This document shows, in pieces, positions 8,250 to 17,795 of a stretch of DNA of 64,000 nucleotides. Location of the stretch: assembly GCF_000766865.1 (NCBI RefSeq), contig NZ_JNFA01000028.1, positions 1 to 64,000 of the forward strand, given 5' to 3'. Origin of the DNA: Listeria booriae (GTDB taxonomy: Bacteria > Bacillota > Bacilli > Lactobacillales > Listeriaceae). Position numbers and translations under genes: made by a program. Under the pieces are notes generated by a model, which saw only the letters and a program-made list of their open reading frames with translations, did no database searches and was not told the origin of the DNA. Within the stretch, counting starts at the first letter, position 1. Each line of letters opens with the position of its first letter.

Positions 8250-9578
8250 GTGACTTATTTAGAGACAAGATTACCTGAAGTGAAAGTTTTTAAAGACCCG
8301 GTGCATCGGTATGTGCATGTGTCGGATCAGATTGTGTGGGATTTAATTGCAACGAAGGAGTTTCAGCGGTTGCGCCGAATTCATCAGTTAGGAACGACGT
8401 CTTTGACTTTTCACGGGGCAGAGCATAGTCGGTTTAATCATTCGTTAGGTGTTTATGAGATTACGCGTCGAATTGTGGAAGGTACGTTTGCCAAGGAGAT
8501 TCAGTGGGATAACGAGGAGCGCTTGGTAGCGTTGTGTGCCGCGCTGTTGCATGACTTGGGGCATGGACCGTTCTCGCATGCGTTTGAGAAGGTGTTTAGT
8601 ACGGATCATGAACATTATACGATGGCGATCGTGACGGGGAATACGGAGGTTCGTACGGTGTTAGAACGTGCGGGAGCTTTGTTTCCGGAGAAGGTCGCGG
8701 CGGTTATTAATAAGACATACCAGAATCAGACGCTGGTCAAATTGATTTCAAGCCAAATTGACGCGGACCGGATGGATTATTTGTTGCGGGATGCGTATTA
8801 TACGGGTGTTAGTTATGGGAATTTTGATATGGAGCGAATTATGCGAGTGATGCGGCCGAGCCCAGATGGGAATGGCGTTATTATTAAGCAGTCGGGGATG
8901 CATGCGGTGGAAGACTATATTGTGAGTCGCTATCAGATGTATCAGCAAGTTTATTTTCATCCGGTGAGCCGGAGCGCCGAGGTACTTTTGTGGAAGATAC
9001 TTGAGCGCGCGCAACATTTATATGAGCAAGGTTATCATTTTGAGCAGACGCCGGTGCAGTTATTGCCGTTTTTAAAGCGAGATGTTTCGTTAGATGAGTA
9101 TATTGCGCTGGATGACACGGTATTGATGTATTTCTTTTCTGTGTGGCAGTATGAGCAGGATTTGATTTTGAGTGATTTGTGTAGCCGCTTTTTGAATCGT
9201 CGGTTATTGCAATATATTACGTATGATTCGAAAGAGGATGCAGAACTTTATGCGAAGTTAAAAGGCTTGCTTGAGAAGGCCGAGATTGATCCCGAGTATT
9301 ATTTGGTGATAGATTCGACGTCTGATTTGCCGTATGACTTGTACGAGCCGGAGGATGTTGGCGGACGGTCTCCAATTCAGTTATTGATGCCAAATGGCGA
9401 GTTGCACGAATTGTCGACGGAATCCCCAATTGTAGAAGCCATCGGTGGCAAGCGCCGAGTAGATATTAAACTATACTACCCACTAGATTTTATCGAAAGC
9501 GGGCGAATTAGCGCACCAATCGCCGAAGAAATCATCGGCTTGATTCACGCACATTCATTGAAGGATTATAAAAAATAA
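8250..9578 (+). CDS. HD-domain phosphohydrolase (YwfO-like)
   Basis: A 442-residue protein. The HD metal site is clear: H-containing 'HSRFNHSLGVYEI', then 'LLHDLGHGPFSHAFE' and later 'SQIDADRMDYLLRDAYYTG'. This is the arrangement of dNTP triphosphohydrolase-related HD proteins. The family hydrolyses (d)NTPs or related nucleotides; the exact substrate is not readable. The GTG start at 8250 is preceded by GAGAGGG. It lies directly behind lipL in the conserved Listeria order. Confidence 0.8.
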   Translation: MTYLETRLPEVKVFKDPVHRYVHVSDQIVWDLIATKEFQRLRRIHQLGTTSLTFHGAEHSRFNHSLGVYEITRRIVEGTFAKEIQWDNEERLVALCAALLHDLGHGPFSHAFEKVFSTDHEHYTMAIVTGNTEVRTVLERAGALFPEKVAAVINKTYQNQTLVKLISSQIDADRMDYLLRDAYYTGVSYGNFDMERIMRVMRPSPDGNGVIIKQSGMHAVEDYIVSRYQMYQQVYFHPVSRSAEVLLWKILERAQHLYEQGYHFEQTPVQLLPFLKRDVSLDEYIALDDTVLMYFFSVWQYEQDLILSDLCSRFLNRRLLQYITYDSKEDAELYAKLKGLLEKAEIDPEYYLVIDSTSDLPYDLYEPEDVGGRSPIQLLMPNGELHELSTESPIVEAIGGKRRVDIKLYYPLDFIESGRISAPIAEEIIGLIHAHSLKDYKK

Positions 9579-9579
9579 G

Positions 9580-9608
9580 AAAGCACAACGAAGTAGCGGC
9601 TGTGCTTT
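9580..9608. terminator. Intrinsic terminator between convergent genes
   Basis: AAAGCACA (9580-9587) pairs with TGTGCTTT (9601-9608). The T-rich side is on the minus strand, so it best serves the tautomerase gene; it may also slow plus-strand transcripts. Confidence 0.6.
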
Positions 9609-9647
9609 GACTGTAGAAAAACTATATTTTAAGCAAAATGTTGGTGT

Positions 9648-9833
9648 TTAGATGTCGGATTTGCGGACGCCGCCAACACCGTAGTCTGTTTTTTTCATTT
9701 CTTCTAGGATGACGTGGATGTTTTCTTTTGGAGCTCCGAGATTTTTGGAGACAGCTTCTGTGACGTCTTGTACGACGGCTTTCTTTTGTTCGTCCGTGCG
9801 ACCTTCTAGAAATTTAATTGTTACGAAAGGCAT
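9648..9833 (-). CDS. 4-oxalocrotonate tautomerase family protein
   Basis: A 61-residue small enzyme. The start is placed at the fourth methionine of the longest frame, because AGGAG lies seven bases ahead and because this puts proline directly after Met ('[17 protein letters not shown]'). Pro1, freed by removal of Met, is the catalytic base in this superfamily. Arg11-type ('EGR') and later '[20 protein letters not shown]' also match. The family usually forms hexamers that tautomerise 2-hydroxymuconate-like compounds; the natural substrate here is unknown. Confidence 0.85.
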   Translation of the reverse strand: MPFVTIKFLEGRTDEQKKAVVQDVTEAVSKNLGAPKENIHVILEEMKKTDYGVGGVRKSDI

Positions 9834-9914
9834 GTAATTCACTCCTAAGTATTGATTTAATGAGTGTATTATAACATAATTAGTAGAGTAATATGATTAT
9901 GAAGGAGATTTTAC

Positions 9915-10568
9915 ATGGAGAATTTTTTAGCTTACTCGTTGCAGGATTTGCCGTATGTTATCGTGACGCTGTTGATTGCTTTTACGATTCATGAGTTGGC
10001 ACATGCTTGGGTAGCGCTATTGTTTGGTGATGATACAGCGAAGAATGAGGGACGTATTACGTTTAATCCGATGAAACATATTGACCCGATTGGCTTTATC
10101 TTTGTGATTATTGCTGGGTTTGGGTGGGCTAGGCCGACGCCTGTTAACACGTATAAAATGAAGCACCGCCGAGTTGGTAGTGTGGTCGTTAGTTTGGCTG
10201 GTCCGGTGAGTAATTTATTGCTTGCGTTTGTTGGAATGGGACTATATTTTTTATTTCTGCAGATGGATGTGTCGTATTCGCAGATTGTATTGCATTTCTT
10301 TAATTTATTTGTATCGTTGAATGTGATTTTGTTTATTTTTAATTTGTTGCCATTGCCGCCTTTGGATGGATATCATATTGTAGCGGAGTTCTTGCCACTG
10401 AAATGGCGCTTGAAGGTGCAGGCGTATGAGAATTATGCACTACTTTTCTTTTTAATTTTAGTGATTACGCCGCTTTCGAGATATACGATTACGCCGATTT
10501 TTAATACATTGATTCCTTGGATAACGAATGAAATGGCGAGTTTTTATTATTTTGTTTTTCAAATATGA
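9915..10568 (+). CDS. Site-2 protease-like M50 metallopeptidase
   Basis: A 217-residue integral membrane protein. The zinc motif 'HELAH' sits in the first membrane segment ('AFTIHELAHAWVALLFGD'), and the third ligand region is 'NLLPLPPLDGYHI' in the second half. 'NPMKHIDPIGFI' and 'GWARPTPVN' are typical of the short YwhC-type M50 branch. It lacks the PDZ domain of RseP. The role would be cleavage inside the membrane; its target is unknown. An AAGGAG site precedes the ATG, and the DUF1934 gene follows closely. Confidence 0.85.
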   Translation: MENFLAYSLQDLPYVIVTLLIAFTIHELAHAWVALLFGDDTAKNEGRITFNPMKHIDPIGFIFVIIAGFGWARPTPVNTYKMKHRRVGSVVVSLAGPVSNLLLAFVGMGLYFLFLQMDVSYSQIVLHFFNLFVSLNVILFIFNLLPLPPLDGYHIVAEFLPLKWRLKVQAYENYALLFFLILVITPLSRYTITPIFNTLIPWITNEMASFYYFVFQI

Positions 10569-10601
10569 TGTTTATGAATTTATATGGAGGGACTTTTGCG
10601 C

Positions 10602-11051
10602 GTGAGTAGTAAGGAAAAGACGGCTGTTAGATTGCGTTTGCGAACGATTTCTAAGCAGGAGACGGTGGAAGAGCGTTCGGAATTGGACGTGTCGGGTGTG
10701 TTTTATTTGGACCATGCGACAGGGAGTCGGTACCTTCATTACGAGGAGGAGCAAGAGGCTGGCGTTATTCGAACGGTGCTTAAGATTACGGATAAGGAAG
10801 TTCTATTGATGCGCAGTGGTGCTGTGAGTATGCGGATGCACTTTTTTAAGGAGCGGAAGCGGAGCACGGTAAGTGTGGACTATGGTGTCGGCAAGCTGAT
10901 GATGGAATCGGAACTTTTGAATATAGAAGAGGTTTATGAGGACGGCGAACTTTTTGCTGGGAAAATTGATTTTCAATATGAGTTATTAGATAATGGCGTG
11001 AATATTGGGCTATTTGATGTCTCGATGATTTTGGAGGAGGATAAGGAATGA
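10602..11051 (+). CDS. DUF1934 (YwiB-like) beta-barrel protein
   Basis: A 149-residue protein starting at GTG 10602. The longer frame from ATG 10584 is rejected because that ATG is embedded in the ribosome site GGAGGG (10586-10591). The sequence is rich in alternating beta strands ('[20 protein letters not shown]', '[19 protein letters not shown]'), as expected for this small lipocalin-like family. Function unknown. Its stop overlaps the argS start (ATGA), so the two are translationally coupled, and the pairing with argS is conserved in Bacillus and Listeria. Confidence 0.75.
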   Translation: MSSKEKTAVRLRLRTISKQETVEERSELDVSGVFYLDHATGSRYLHYEEEQEAGVIRTVLKITDKEVLLMRSGAVSMRMHFFKERKRSTVSVDYGVGKLMMESELLNIEEVYEDGELFAGKIDFQYELLDNGVNIGLFDVSMILEEDKE

Positions 11052-12718
11052 ATGTCAGTCAAAAGAGTCAACAAGATTTAATTGCAATCATTAAGAATGC
11101 GGTAGTTGGTGCGCTTGGTTTGGAAGAGGCGGACGTACCTGCGATTTTATTAGAGGTTCCAAAGGATAAGCAACATGGGGATTACTCGACGAACGTGGCG
11201 ATGCAGCTGGCTCGTGTTGCGAAGAAGGCACCAAAAGTGATTGCAGAAGCGATTGTGGACGCGATTGGTGAGGATCATGCGATTATTAATAAGGTGGAAA
11301 TTGCGGGACCTGGTTTTATTAATTTCTACTTGGATAATGCGTATTTGACGGCGCTTGTGCCTGTGATTATGGACGCGGATACGGCGTATGGTGAAAGTAA
11401 CACGGGACAAGGCAAGAAGTTTCAAATTGAGTTTGTATCGGCGAATCCGACGGGAGATCTTCATTTAGGACACGCGCGTGGTGCGGCAATTGGAGACTCC
11501 TTGGCGAATATTTTGGCGATGGCGGGTTATAATGTGTCGCGCGAATATTATATTAATGATGCGGGAAATCAGATTCAGAACTTGGTGTTATCAACGGAGG
11601 CGCGTTATTTGGAGGCGCTTGGTGTAGACGCAGAATTTCCTGAGGATGGGTATCGCGGTGCGGATATTATCAATTTAGGGAAGCAATTGGCGGAGAAATA
11701 TGGTGACGAGTTCGTGGAAGCGGATGTAGACACGCGACGTGACGTTTTCCGTAAAGAGGCTTTGGCATTTGAAACAGCGAAATTACGTGATGATTTAGCG
11801 GAGTTTCGTGTGCATTTTGACAACTGGTTCTCGGAGACAACACTTTATGAGAATGGCAAAATTATGCCTGCGCTCGAGAAGTTACGCGCGAATGGGTATA
11901 TTTTTGAAGAAGAAGGCGCGACTTGGTTGCGGACTACGGAATTTGGCGATGATAAGGATCGTGTCTTGATTAAGTCAGATGGCACGTATACGTATTTCTT
12001 GCCGGACATCGCGTATCATTTGGATAAGCTGGAGCGTGGCTTTGATGTGCTAATCGATGTTTGGGGCGCAGATCATCACGGTTATATTCCAAGAATGCGT
12101 GCAGCGATTCAGAGTTTGGGTTACAGTCCAGATCATCTGGAAGTCGAAATTATTCAGCTCGTTCATTTATATGAGAATGGGGAACAAATAAAAATGAGTA
12201 AGCGTACTGGTAAATCAGTGACAATGCGTGATTTGATTGAAGAGGTAGGTCTTGATGCGACGCGTTATTTCTTTGCGATGCGTAGTTCAGATACACATAT
12301 GAATTTTGATATGGGCTTGGCGAAATCGACTTCTGCGGAGAACCCAGTGTATTATGTGCAATATGCGCATGCACGGATTTCGAGCATTTTACGTTCTGGT
12401 GTGGAGCAAGGTTTTGCGCTTAGCAAGGATGCGAACTTAGCTTTGTTGAACTCAGAAGCGGATTATGATTTGCTGAAAGTGTTAGGTGAATTCCCAGACG
12501 TAGTAGCTGAGGCTGCTGAGAAAAGAATTCCACACCGAATTGTGCGTTTCTTGAATGATTTAGCAGCGGCATTCCATCGTTTTTACAATGCGAACAAGGT
12601 GTTGGATGTTGAGAATAAAGAAGTATCAGAAGCTCGTTTGGCTTTGATTAAGGCAACACAGATTACGTTGCGCAATGGACTTACGTTACTAGGTGTTTCT
12701 GCGCCAGAAAAAATGTAG
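11048..12718 (+). CDS. argS: Arginyl-tRNA synthetase
   Basis: A class I synthetase of 556 residues, the usual bacterial length, that charges tRNA-Arg. The N-terminal additional domain (residues ~1-100) is followed by the HIGH-type motif '[13 protein letters not shown]' inside '[13 protein letters not shown]'. The KMSK-type loop appears as '[15 protein letters not shown]', and the C-terminal DALR anticodon-binding domain covers roughly the last 120 residues. It overlaps the upstream DUF1934 gene by 4 bp. Confidence 0.96.
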   Translation: MNVSQKSQQDLIAIIKNAVVGALGLEEADVPAILLEVPKDKQHGDYSTNVAMQLARVAKKAPKVIAEAIVDAIGEDHAIINKVEIAGPGFINFYLDNAYLTALVPVIMDADTAYGESNTGQGKKFQIEFVSANPTGDLHLGHARGAAIGDSLANILAMAGYNVSREYYINDAGNQIQNLVLSTEARYLEALGVDAEFPEDGYRGADIINLGKQLAEKYGDEFVEADVDTRRDVFRKEALAFETAKLRDDLAEFRVHFDNWFSETTLYENGKIMPALEKLRANGYIFEEEGATWLRTTEFGDDKDRVLIKSDGTYTYFLPDIAYHLDKLERGFDVLIDVWGADHHGYIPRMRAAIQSLGYSPDHLEVEIIQLVHLYENGEQIKMSKRTGKSVTMRDLIEEVGLDATRYFFAMRSSDTHMNFDMGLAKSTSAENPVYYVQYAHARISSILRSGVEQGFALSKDANLALLNSEADYDLLKVLGEFPDVVAEAAEKRIPHRIVRFLNDLAAAFHRFYNANKVLDVENKEVSEARLALIKATQITLRNGLTLLGVSAPEKM

Positions 12719-12757
12719 AATAAGGGTGAAAAAATTTAGATCGGGGTTTTGCCAATT

Positions 12758-12907
12758 ATGCGATATATCATTTTCATAAGTGTTATTTTTGTCTTGCTGG
12801 TTATTGCAACTGCGGTTTTATATAGCATGCAGCTTGGTTCTATCCCGATTTTATTGCTTGCGATTTTACTGTTTTATCTTGCGTATTGTGTGTTGAGGAA
12901 GTTGTGA
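12758..12907 (+). CDS. 49-residue two-helix membrane peptide
   Basis: An ATG frame of 49 codons in the argS-rpoE gap. Nearly the whole product is hydrophobic, with two segments ('YIIFISVIFVLLVIATAVLY' and 'IPILLLAILLFYLAYCVL') and a short basic end ('LRKL'). GGGG at 12742-12745 is a weak, distant ribosome site. It may be a real small membrane protein; the composition is hard to get by chance, but the start signals are poor. Confidence 0.4.
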   Translation: MRYIIFISVIFVLLVIATAVLYSMQLGSIPILLLAILLFYLAYCVLRKL

Positions 12908-13031
12908 ATGTGGCTTTATTCGTTTCGGCGTGATAATTTTATTGTGTTTGACGTGATTTACATGTAGAATAGATAGAGTCAGAAAAATTGTAGTGGAAAT
13001 CATTTTTTATTATAGAAGGGGCGTGCCAGCT

Positions 13032-13565
13032 TTGGATTTAAGCCAATTGACGAAAGAAGAGCGTGACGAGTTATCTTTGATTGAAGTGGCGCACTATGTT
13101 CTTGAAACGAAAAGAGAAGTAATGCCATTCCAATCGATTGTGGATGAGATTACGAAGTTTCTAGGGTTAAGCGACGATGAAATGAGAGATAAACTTGTTC
13201 AATTTTACACGGATATGAATATTGAGGGGAACTTTATTTCTCTTGGTAACAATACGTGGGGATTGCGCGCGTGGTACCCGATTGATGCGATTGATGAAGA
13301 AGTTCAAACGCAGACGAAGACGAAGAAACGTAAATCGGACGACGATGATGACGAAGATATTGATGAGGACATTCTTGATGATGATATTGAGTATGAAGAA
13401 GACGACGGTGTAGAAGAACTTGGTGAAGAAGAAGTAATTCTAACGGACGGCCTTGTTGATGACGATGAAGATCCAGTAGAAGATCACTTGCCAGACGGAA
13501 TTGAAGGCGACTTGACGACAGTTGAAGACGACGAGTTTGCTGATGAATTCGAGGATGACAAATAA
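13032..13565 (+). CDS. rpoE: RNA polymerase delta subunit
   Basis: A 178-residue protein that joins RNA polymerase of Firmicutes and speeds recycling of the enzyme. The N-terminal winged-helix (HARE-HTH) domain spans ~1-90 ('LDLSQLTKEERDELSLIEVA', 'NTWGLRAWYPID'). The C-terminal half is almost purely Asp/Glu, as in all delta subunits. The start is set at TTG 13032, because AGAAGGGG ends ten bases earlier; the upstream ATG frame has no ribosome site and the GTG at 13023 is too close to it. Confidence 0.93.
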   Translation: MDLSQLTKEERDELSLIEVAHYVLETKREVMPFQSIVDEITKFLGLSDDEMRDKLVQFYTDMNIEGNFISLGNNTWGLRAWYPIDAIDEEVQTQTKTKKRKSDDDDDEDIDEDILDDDIEYEEDDGVEELGEEEVILTDGLVDDDEDPVEDHLPDGIEGDLTTVEDDEFADEFEDDK

Positions 13566-13575
13566 TTTTTAGACG

Positions 13576-13603
13576 CCTGCTACGATTTGTGGCAGGTTTT
13601 TTA
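13576..13603 (+). terminator. Intrinsic terminator of rpoE
   Basis: CCTGCTAC (13576-13583) pairs with GTGGCAGG (13589-13596, one G-U) with a five-base loop and a T6 tail. Confidence 0.8.
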
Positions 13604-13661
13604 ATAAAATAATTTTATCCTTTGTTTGCAGGTGTTGAGGACGGTTTCACAAAATAAAGGG

Positions 13662-13704
13662 TTGACTTATTCGCGCTATCTATGTAATATTTTATTTGGG
13701 CTCC
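13662..13704 (+). promoter_or_regulatory. pyrG promoter with GGGCTCC start site
   Basis: -35 TTGACT (13662-13667), a 17-bp spacer and -10 TAATAT (13685-13690). Eight bases after the -10 comes GGGCTCC (13698-13704), the same initial transcribed sequence at which RNA polymerase repeats G in Bacillus subtilis pyrG when CTP is low. Confidence 0.75.
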
Positions 13705-13731
13705 TTTTTATAAGGACGGATATAAATATTG

Positions 13732-13777
13732 CGCTCCCTTACTTTGAAAGATGAGTAAGTGGGGCGTTTTCTTTTTG
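13732..13777 (+). terminator. pyrG leader attenuator
   Basis: The 5' arm (13732-13743, CGCTCCCTTACT) pairs with 13754-13766 with one bulged U and one G-U pair, followed by a T-rich tail (13767-13777). The 5' arm is C/U-rich, so a poly-G run at the transcript end could pair with it and prevent termination. It lies 34 bases after the predicted start of transcription and 124 bases before the pyrG start codon. Confidence 0.75.
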
Positions 13778-13900
13778 TGTAGCCAAAGCATAAATGTGGT
13801 TTTGGTGATTTTCTTTTTTAGCAATGTTTTTTTGCAAGTAAAGGTTCTCCACCCCGAAAAAAATAATTTCGATAAGGCGAAAGGAGTAGAATTTAGAACA

Positions 13901-15496
13901 ATGACAAAGTATATTTTTGTGACAGGTGGCGTCGTTTCATCGATTGGTAAAGGGATTACAGCTGCTTCACTGGGAAGACTACTGAAAAACCGAGGTCTTA
14001 GTGTAACGATTCAAAAATTTGATCCTTACATTAACGTCGATCCGGGAACAATGAGCCCATATCAACATGGTGAAGTTTTTGTAACAGATGATGGTGCAGA
14101 GACGGATTTGGATTTGGGTCACTATGAGCGTTTTATCGATATTAATTTGAATAAGTACAGCAATGTAACTACGGGGAAAGTGTATTCCGAGGTTATTAAG
14201 AAAGAGCGTCGTGGCGATTATCTTGGTGGAACAGTTCAAGTTATTCCGCATATCACGAACGAGTTGAAAGACCGGGTTTTCCGTGCTGCGCGCATGACAG
14301 ATTCGGATATTATCATTACCGAAATCGGTGGAACGGTTGGGGATATCGAGTCATTGCCGTTTATCGAAGCAATTCGCCAAATCAAGAGCGATGTTGGTGC
14401 TGAAAACGTGCTTTACATTCACACAACGCTTATTCCTTACATCAAAGCTGCTGGTGAAATGAAGACGAAACCGACCCAACATAGCGTGAAAGAACTTCGC
14501 AGTTACGGGATTCAACCAAATATTATCGTTGTGCGTACGGAACAACCAGTTTCTCAAGAGATGAAAGAGAAAATCGCGCTGTTTTGTGATGTGAGAGCTT
14601 CGGAAGTTATTGAGGCTCGCGATGAGGAAACGCTATACAACGTGCCGCTTTCCTTACAAGCGCAAAAAATGGACCAAATCGTGTTGGATCACTTGCAGTT
14701 GGAGGCGCCAGTTGCGGATATGTCCGAATGGCAAGAACTTGTGCATAAAGTGAAGAACTTGACGAAAAAAGTACGTATTGCTTTAGTCGGAAAATATGTT
14801 TCGTTACCAGATGCGTATCTTTCAGTAGCAGAAGCATTGCGTCATGCGGGTTATGCGAATGATGCAGAACTGCAAATCGATTGGGTAGATTCAGAAGAAA
14901 TTACACCTGAAAATGTGCACGAAAAACTTGGCGAAGCTGACGGAATTCTAGTTCCTGGTGGTTTTGGCGATCGTGGTATTGAAGGTAAAATTACAGCGAT
15001 TAAATTTGCGCGTGAAAACAAAGTGCCTTATTTCGGTATTTGTTTAGGTATGCAGTTGGCGACGATTGAGTATGCGCGTAATGTCATGGGCTTAGAAGGT
15101 GCGAACTCTGCGGAAATCGAGCCGAAAACACCATATGCCATCATTGATTTATTGCCAGAACAAAAAAATATTGAAGATATGGGCGGCACATTGCGCTTAG
15201 GTCTTTACCCAGCAAGAATTAAAGAAGGAACAAGAGCGGCGGAAGCTTATGGCACTACTTTAGTAGAAGAACGCCATCGTCACCGTTACGAGTTCAACAA
15301 TGAGTATCGTGAACAGTTGGAAAATGCGGGAATGACGGTTTCTGCTACAAGTCCAGACGGTCGTTTGGTTGAAGTTGTGGAAATTACGGATCATCCGTGG
15401 TTTGTAGCGTGTCAATATCATCCAGAATTTATTTCACGTCCGAACCGTCCACAAAGCTTGTTCAACGCTTTTGTTGCAGCATCTTTAAATAAATAA
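13901..15496 (+). CDS. pyrG: CTP synthase
   Basis: A 531-residue enzyme that aminates UTP to CTP using glutamine and ATP. The start is at ATG 13901 ('[19 protein letters not shown]'); the 50 extra codons upstream are leader sequence that overlaps the attenuator. The synthase domain (1-~265) has the P-loop '[10 protein letters not shown]', and the glutaminase domain has '[10 protein letters not shown]' with the catalytic Cys and a terminal 'CQYHPEF' with the His of the triad. Expression is probably set by the leader attenuator in response to CTP. Confidence 0.97.
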   Translation: MTKYIFVTGGVVSSIGKGITAASLGRLLKNRGLSVTIQKFDPYINVDPGTMSPYQHGEVFVTDDGAETDLDLGHYERFIDINLNKYSNVTTGKVYSEVIKKERRGDYLGGTVQVIPHITNELKDRVFRAARMTDSDIIITEIGGTVGDIESLPFIEAIRQIKSDVGAENVLYIHTTLIPYIKAAGEMKTKPTQHSVKELRSYGIQPNIIVVRTEQPVSQEMKEKIALFCDVRASEVIEARDEETLYNVPLSLQAQKMDQIVLDHLQLEAPVADMSEWQELVHKVKNLTKKVRIALVGKYVSLPDAYLSVAEALRHAGYANDAELQIDWVDSEEITPENVHEKLGEADGILVPGGFGDRGIEGKITAIKFARENKVPYFGICLGMQLATIEYARNVMGLEGANSAEIEPKTPYAIIDLLPEQKNIEDMGGTLRLGLYPARIKEGTRAAEAYGTTLVEERHRHRYEFNNEYREQLENAGMTVSATSPDGRLVEVVEITDHPWFVACQYHPEFISRPNRPQSLFNAFVAASLNK

Positions 15497-15505
15497 AAAT
15501 TAAAG

Positions 15506-15545
15506 GTCCGAACTTGTGTGAATTATCGCGAGTTCGGACTTTTTC
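15506..15545 (+). terminator. Intrinsic terminator of pyrG
   Basis: GTCCGAACT (15506-15514) pairs with AGTTCGGAC (15531-15539) and is followed by a T-rich tail. Confidence 0.85.
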
Positions 15546-15583
15546 TTGACTTTAATGTTTGCTTGTTATACTATATATATAAC
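15546..15583 (+). promoter_or_regulatory. Promoter of the YxlEFG-like operon with overlapping dyad
   Basis: TTGACT (15546-15551) and TATACT (15567-15572) are 15 bp apart, slightly short. A 19-bp dyad with GTTATA/TATAAC arms (15565-15583) covers the -10 box and could be an operator; this is inference. Confidence 0.4.
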
Positions 15584-15614
15584 AGTTAGTTATTTCAAAG
15601 CAGAAAGGATGGGC

Positions 15615-15806
15615 ATGATGAACACAATAGCTCTTTTAGTGCCATTTATTATTTTATATCTTATTTTATTAGTGACGGCGTTGGTGGACTTGATTCGCCA
15701 TTGGAATACTCGCCAAGTTCCCGTGATTTGGTTAATCGTGATTATTTTTGTAAGTACGATTGGTCCGATTATTTACTTTATTTTTGGTAGAAAGGATTAC
15801 CGATGA
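15615..15806 (+). CDS. Small membrane protein with PLDc_N-type domain (YxlE-like)
   Basis: A 63-residue protein with two hydrophobic segments separated by 'DLIRHWNTRQVPVIW' and ending 'GPIIYFIFGRKDYR'. That ending is the signature of the phospholipase-D N-terminal-like (PLDc_N) family. The start at ATG 15615 (or the adjacent ATG 15618) follows AAAGGA at 15603-15608; upstream codons in the same frame lie inside the promoter. The same three-gene order (PLDc_N protein, ABC ATPase, ABC permease) occurs in Bacillus yxlEFG, where it is linked to the control of sigma Y. Confidence 0.7.
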   Translation: MMNTIALLVPFIILYLILLVTALVDLIRHWNTRQVPVIWLIVIIFVSTIGPIIYFIFGRKDYR

Positions 15807-16717
15807 TGGAGCGCGTGTTGGAAGTCAGCGGTGTGTCCAAGCGTTTCGAGAATTACCAAGCGGTCAAAAATGCCAGCTTCGCGCTAGAGTCAGGTGAATG
15901 TGTGGCATTACTAGGTCCGAATGGTGCCGGAAAAACAACGATTTTGAAAATGATTGTAGATATGATAAATCCCGACCAAGGCAAAATCAATATTTGTGGG
16001 CAGAAAAACATCCAAATGAAACAAAAAATTGGCTACCTCCCGCAATATCCGAACTTTTACGGATGGATGACAGGCATCGATGCTTTGCACTTCATGGGGA
16101 AATTATCAGGCATGGATAAAGCAAGTTTGGAGGCGCGAATTCCTGAGGTTTTGGAACAAGTTGGACTTGATCCGAAATCTAAGAAGAAAATCGCAACATA
16201 CTCTGGCGGGATGCGACAACGACTAGGAATTGCCCAAGCGATTTTGCATCGTCCAGCAGTTTTAATTATGGATGAACCTGTTTCTGCGCTGGATCCGATT
16301 GGGCGCCGCGAGGTCATCGAGTTAATTCAATCTTTGAAAGCAGAAACGACATTACTATTTTCCACGCATATTTTGGCGGATGTTGAAGAAATTTGCGAGC
16401 GTGTATGTATTATTCGCGAAGGCGAGATTGTAGCAGATGATAAAATTGCGAATTTAGTGCAGATAAATGCAGAACAGGTCTTTATTTTGAAAGCAGAAGG
16501 GGATATTTCATCATTTGAGGGCCAACTTGCAGGAAATGCAGAGATTCGCGAAATTGCACACAAAAATGGTGCGATTTACGTCTATTACAATGATGATGCC
16601 GCAGTCGCGCGTGAAGCGATTATGCAAGCTTTGTTAGCGTCAAGGCTCCATTGGACGAGCGTCAGTCAAGCCGAAGAATCGCTAGAAGAAGTCTTCTTAA
16701 GGATGGTGAGCAAATGA
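15803..16717 (+). CDS. ABC transporter ATP-binding protein (YxlF-like)
   Basis: A 304-residue ATPase. Walker A 'LGPNGAGKTT' (~37-46), signature 'YSGGMRQRLGIAQA' (~134-147), Walker B 'LIMDEPVSALDP' (~155-166) and the switch His in 'LFSTHIL' are all intact. The ~80-residue C-terminal extension ending in 'SLEEVFLRM' is typical of ATPases that pair with ABC-2 type permeases. It overlaps the upstream and downstream genes by 4 bp each, which shows tight coupling in one operon. Substrate unknown. Confidence 0.88.
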   Translation: MMERVLEVSGVSKRFENYQAVKNASFALESGECVALLGPNGAGKTTILKMIVDMINPDQGKINICGQKNIQMKQKIGYLPQYPNFYGWMTGIDALHFMGKLSGMDKASLEARIPEVLEQVGLDPKSKKKIATYSGGMRQRLGIAQAILHRPAVLIMDEPVSALDPIGRREVIELIQSLKAETTLLFSTHILADVEEICERVCIIREGEIVADDKIANLVQINAEQVFILKAEGDISSFEGQLAGNAEIREIAHKNGAIYVYYNDDAAVAREAIMQALLASRLHWTSVSQAEESLEEVFLRMVSK

Positions 16718-17517
16718 AAAACATCGCAACGCTTTTTCAAAAAGAACAAATGGAACAATGGCGTAGTCTAAAATTCATCTGGCTCCCCGTCGTATTTGCG
16801 ATTATCGGTATCATGCAGCCATTAATGATGTATTATTTACCAGAAATCATGGGAGCGGCAGGTGCCGGTGAGGATGGCGATGCTATTGCTCAGTTAATGG
16901 GTTCTGTCAATGAAACGCAAGTCATGGCTGGCACGTTATCATCCCAGTTCGACCAATTAGGCATTATTATTTTAATCGTTGCCTTAATGGGCGCCATCAT
17001 TTCCGAAAAGAATAACGGCATGCTGGCCTTCATATTAACAAGACCCGTCGAAGCGTGGCAATATGTTATCGCAAAATGGATTTCTCAGGCCTTATTAGCG
17101 TTTATTTCACTGCTTTTAGGTTATTTTGGAGCCTATTACTATGTTTTCTTATTATATGGCAGTATCGACATCTCAAGCGTCCTATTGGCATTTGGTATTT
17201 ATTTTGTTTGGCTATTATTCATTATCTCGGTTGTATTGCTCCTCGGCATTCTGTTTAAAAGCACGGCGGTTGTTGCGATGTTAGCAGCTGGTGGCGCGAT
17301 TATTCTAGAGCTTGTGAGCGGTGCTAAGGGGTGGGGACAAATGTTTAATCCAGCGTATTTGAGTAGTAACGCCGTAGAAGTGCTAATGACTAACAACGTA
17401 AAAGATTATTTTGTAGGCAATCTATGTATTTCCTTACTGCTAATCGTTGCGGTTGTGCTTTTATCGGTTTGGTTATTATCGAAGAAACATTTCCATATCG
17501 GCAGTTCACATGAATAG
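16714..17517 (+). CDS. ABC-2 type permease (YxlG-like)
   Basis: A 267-residue membrane protein with about six hydrophobic segments. It starts at the ATG that overlaps the ATPase stop (ATGA). The N-terminal 'ATLFQKEQMEQWRS' precedes the first helix ('FIWLPVVFAIIGI'), as in ABC-2 permeases, and 'ISEKNNGMLAFILTRPV' is the conserved cytoplasmic amphipathic segment. It would form an exporter or sensor complex with the preceding ATPase. Substrate unknown. Confidence 0.85.
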   Translation: MKNIATLFQKEQMEQWRSLKFIWLPVVFAIIGIMQPLMMYYLPEIMGAAGAGEDGDAIAQLMGSVNETQVMAGTLSSQFDQLGIIILIVALMGAIISEKNNGMLAFILTRPVEAWQYVIAKWISQALLAFISLLLGYFGAYYYVFLLYGSIDISSVLLAFGIYFVWLLFIISVVLLLGILFKSTAVVAMLAAGGAIILELVSGAKGWGQMFNPAYLSSNAVEVLMTNNVKDYFVGNLCISLLLIVAVVLLSVWLLSKKHFHIGSSHE

Positions 17518-17656
17518 ATCGGTAAAAATTAATGAATTTCTCATCTGAATCTTGAAAGATTATCATGTTTGGCCTGTATTATAGAGAATGTAAAGAGGAT
17601 AGCAATTACTTTTTCCCCCTTTTTAGTAGTTGTTCATCCTAATATACTCCCTTTTT

Positions 17657-17697
17657 GGACCATCGCGGTTTCCCCCTTTTTCCGCGGTGGCCTTTTT
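17657..17697 (+). terminator. Intrinsic terminator after the ABC operon
   Basis: GG-CCATCGCGG (17657-17668) pairs with CCGCGGTGG-CC (17682-17692) with one bulge, then T5. It lies 140 bases past the permease gene; the rest of 17518-17795 is AT-rich with no gene seen. Confidence 0.7.
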
Positions 17698-17795
17698 ATG
17701 TCTACAGGTGCACAGAAAAAGCATAAGGTTTGCATTGACCCGGGGCATTAGGTGTATAGTAGAGAGGTAAAATAGAAAATCGGGAGGCTGGAAAA

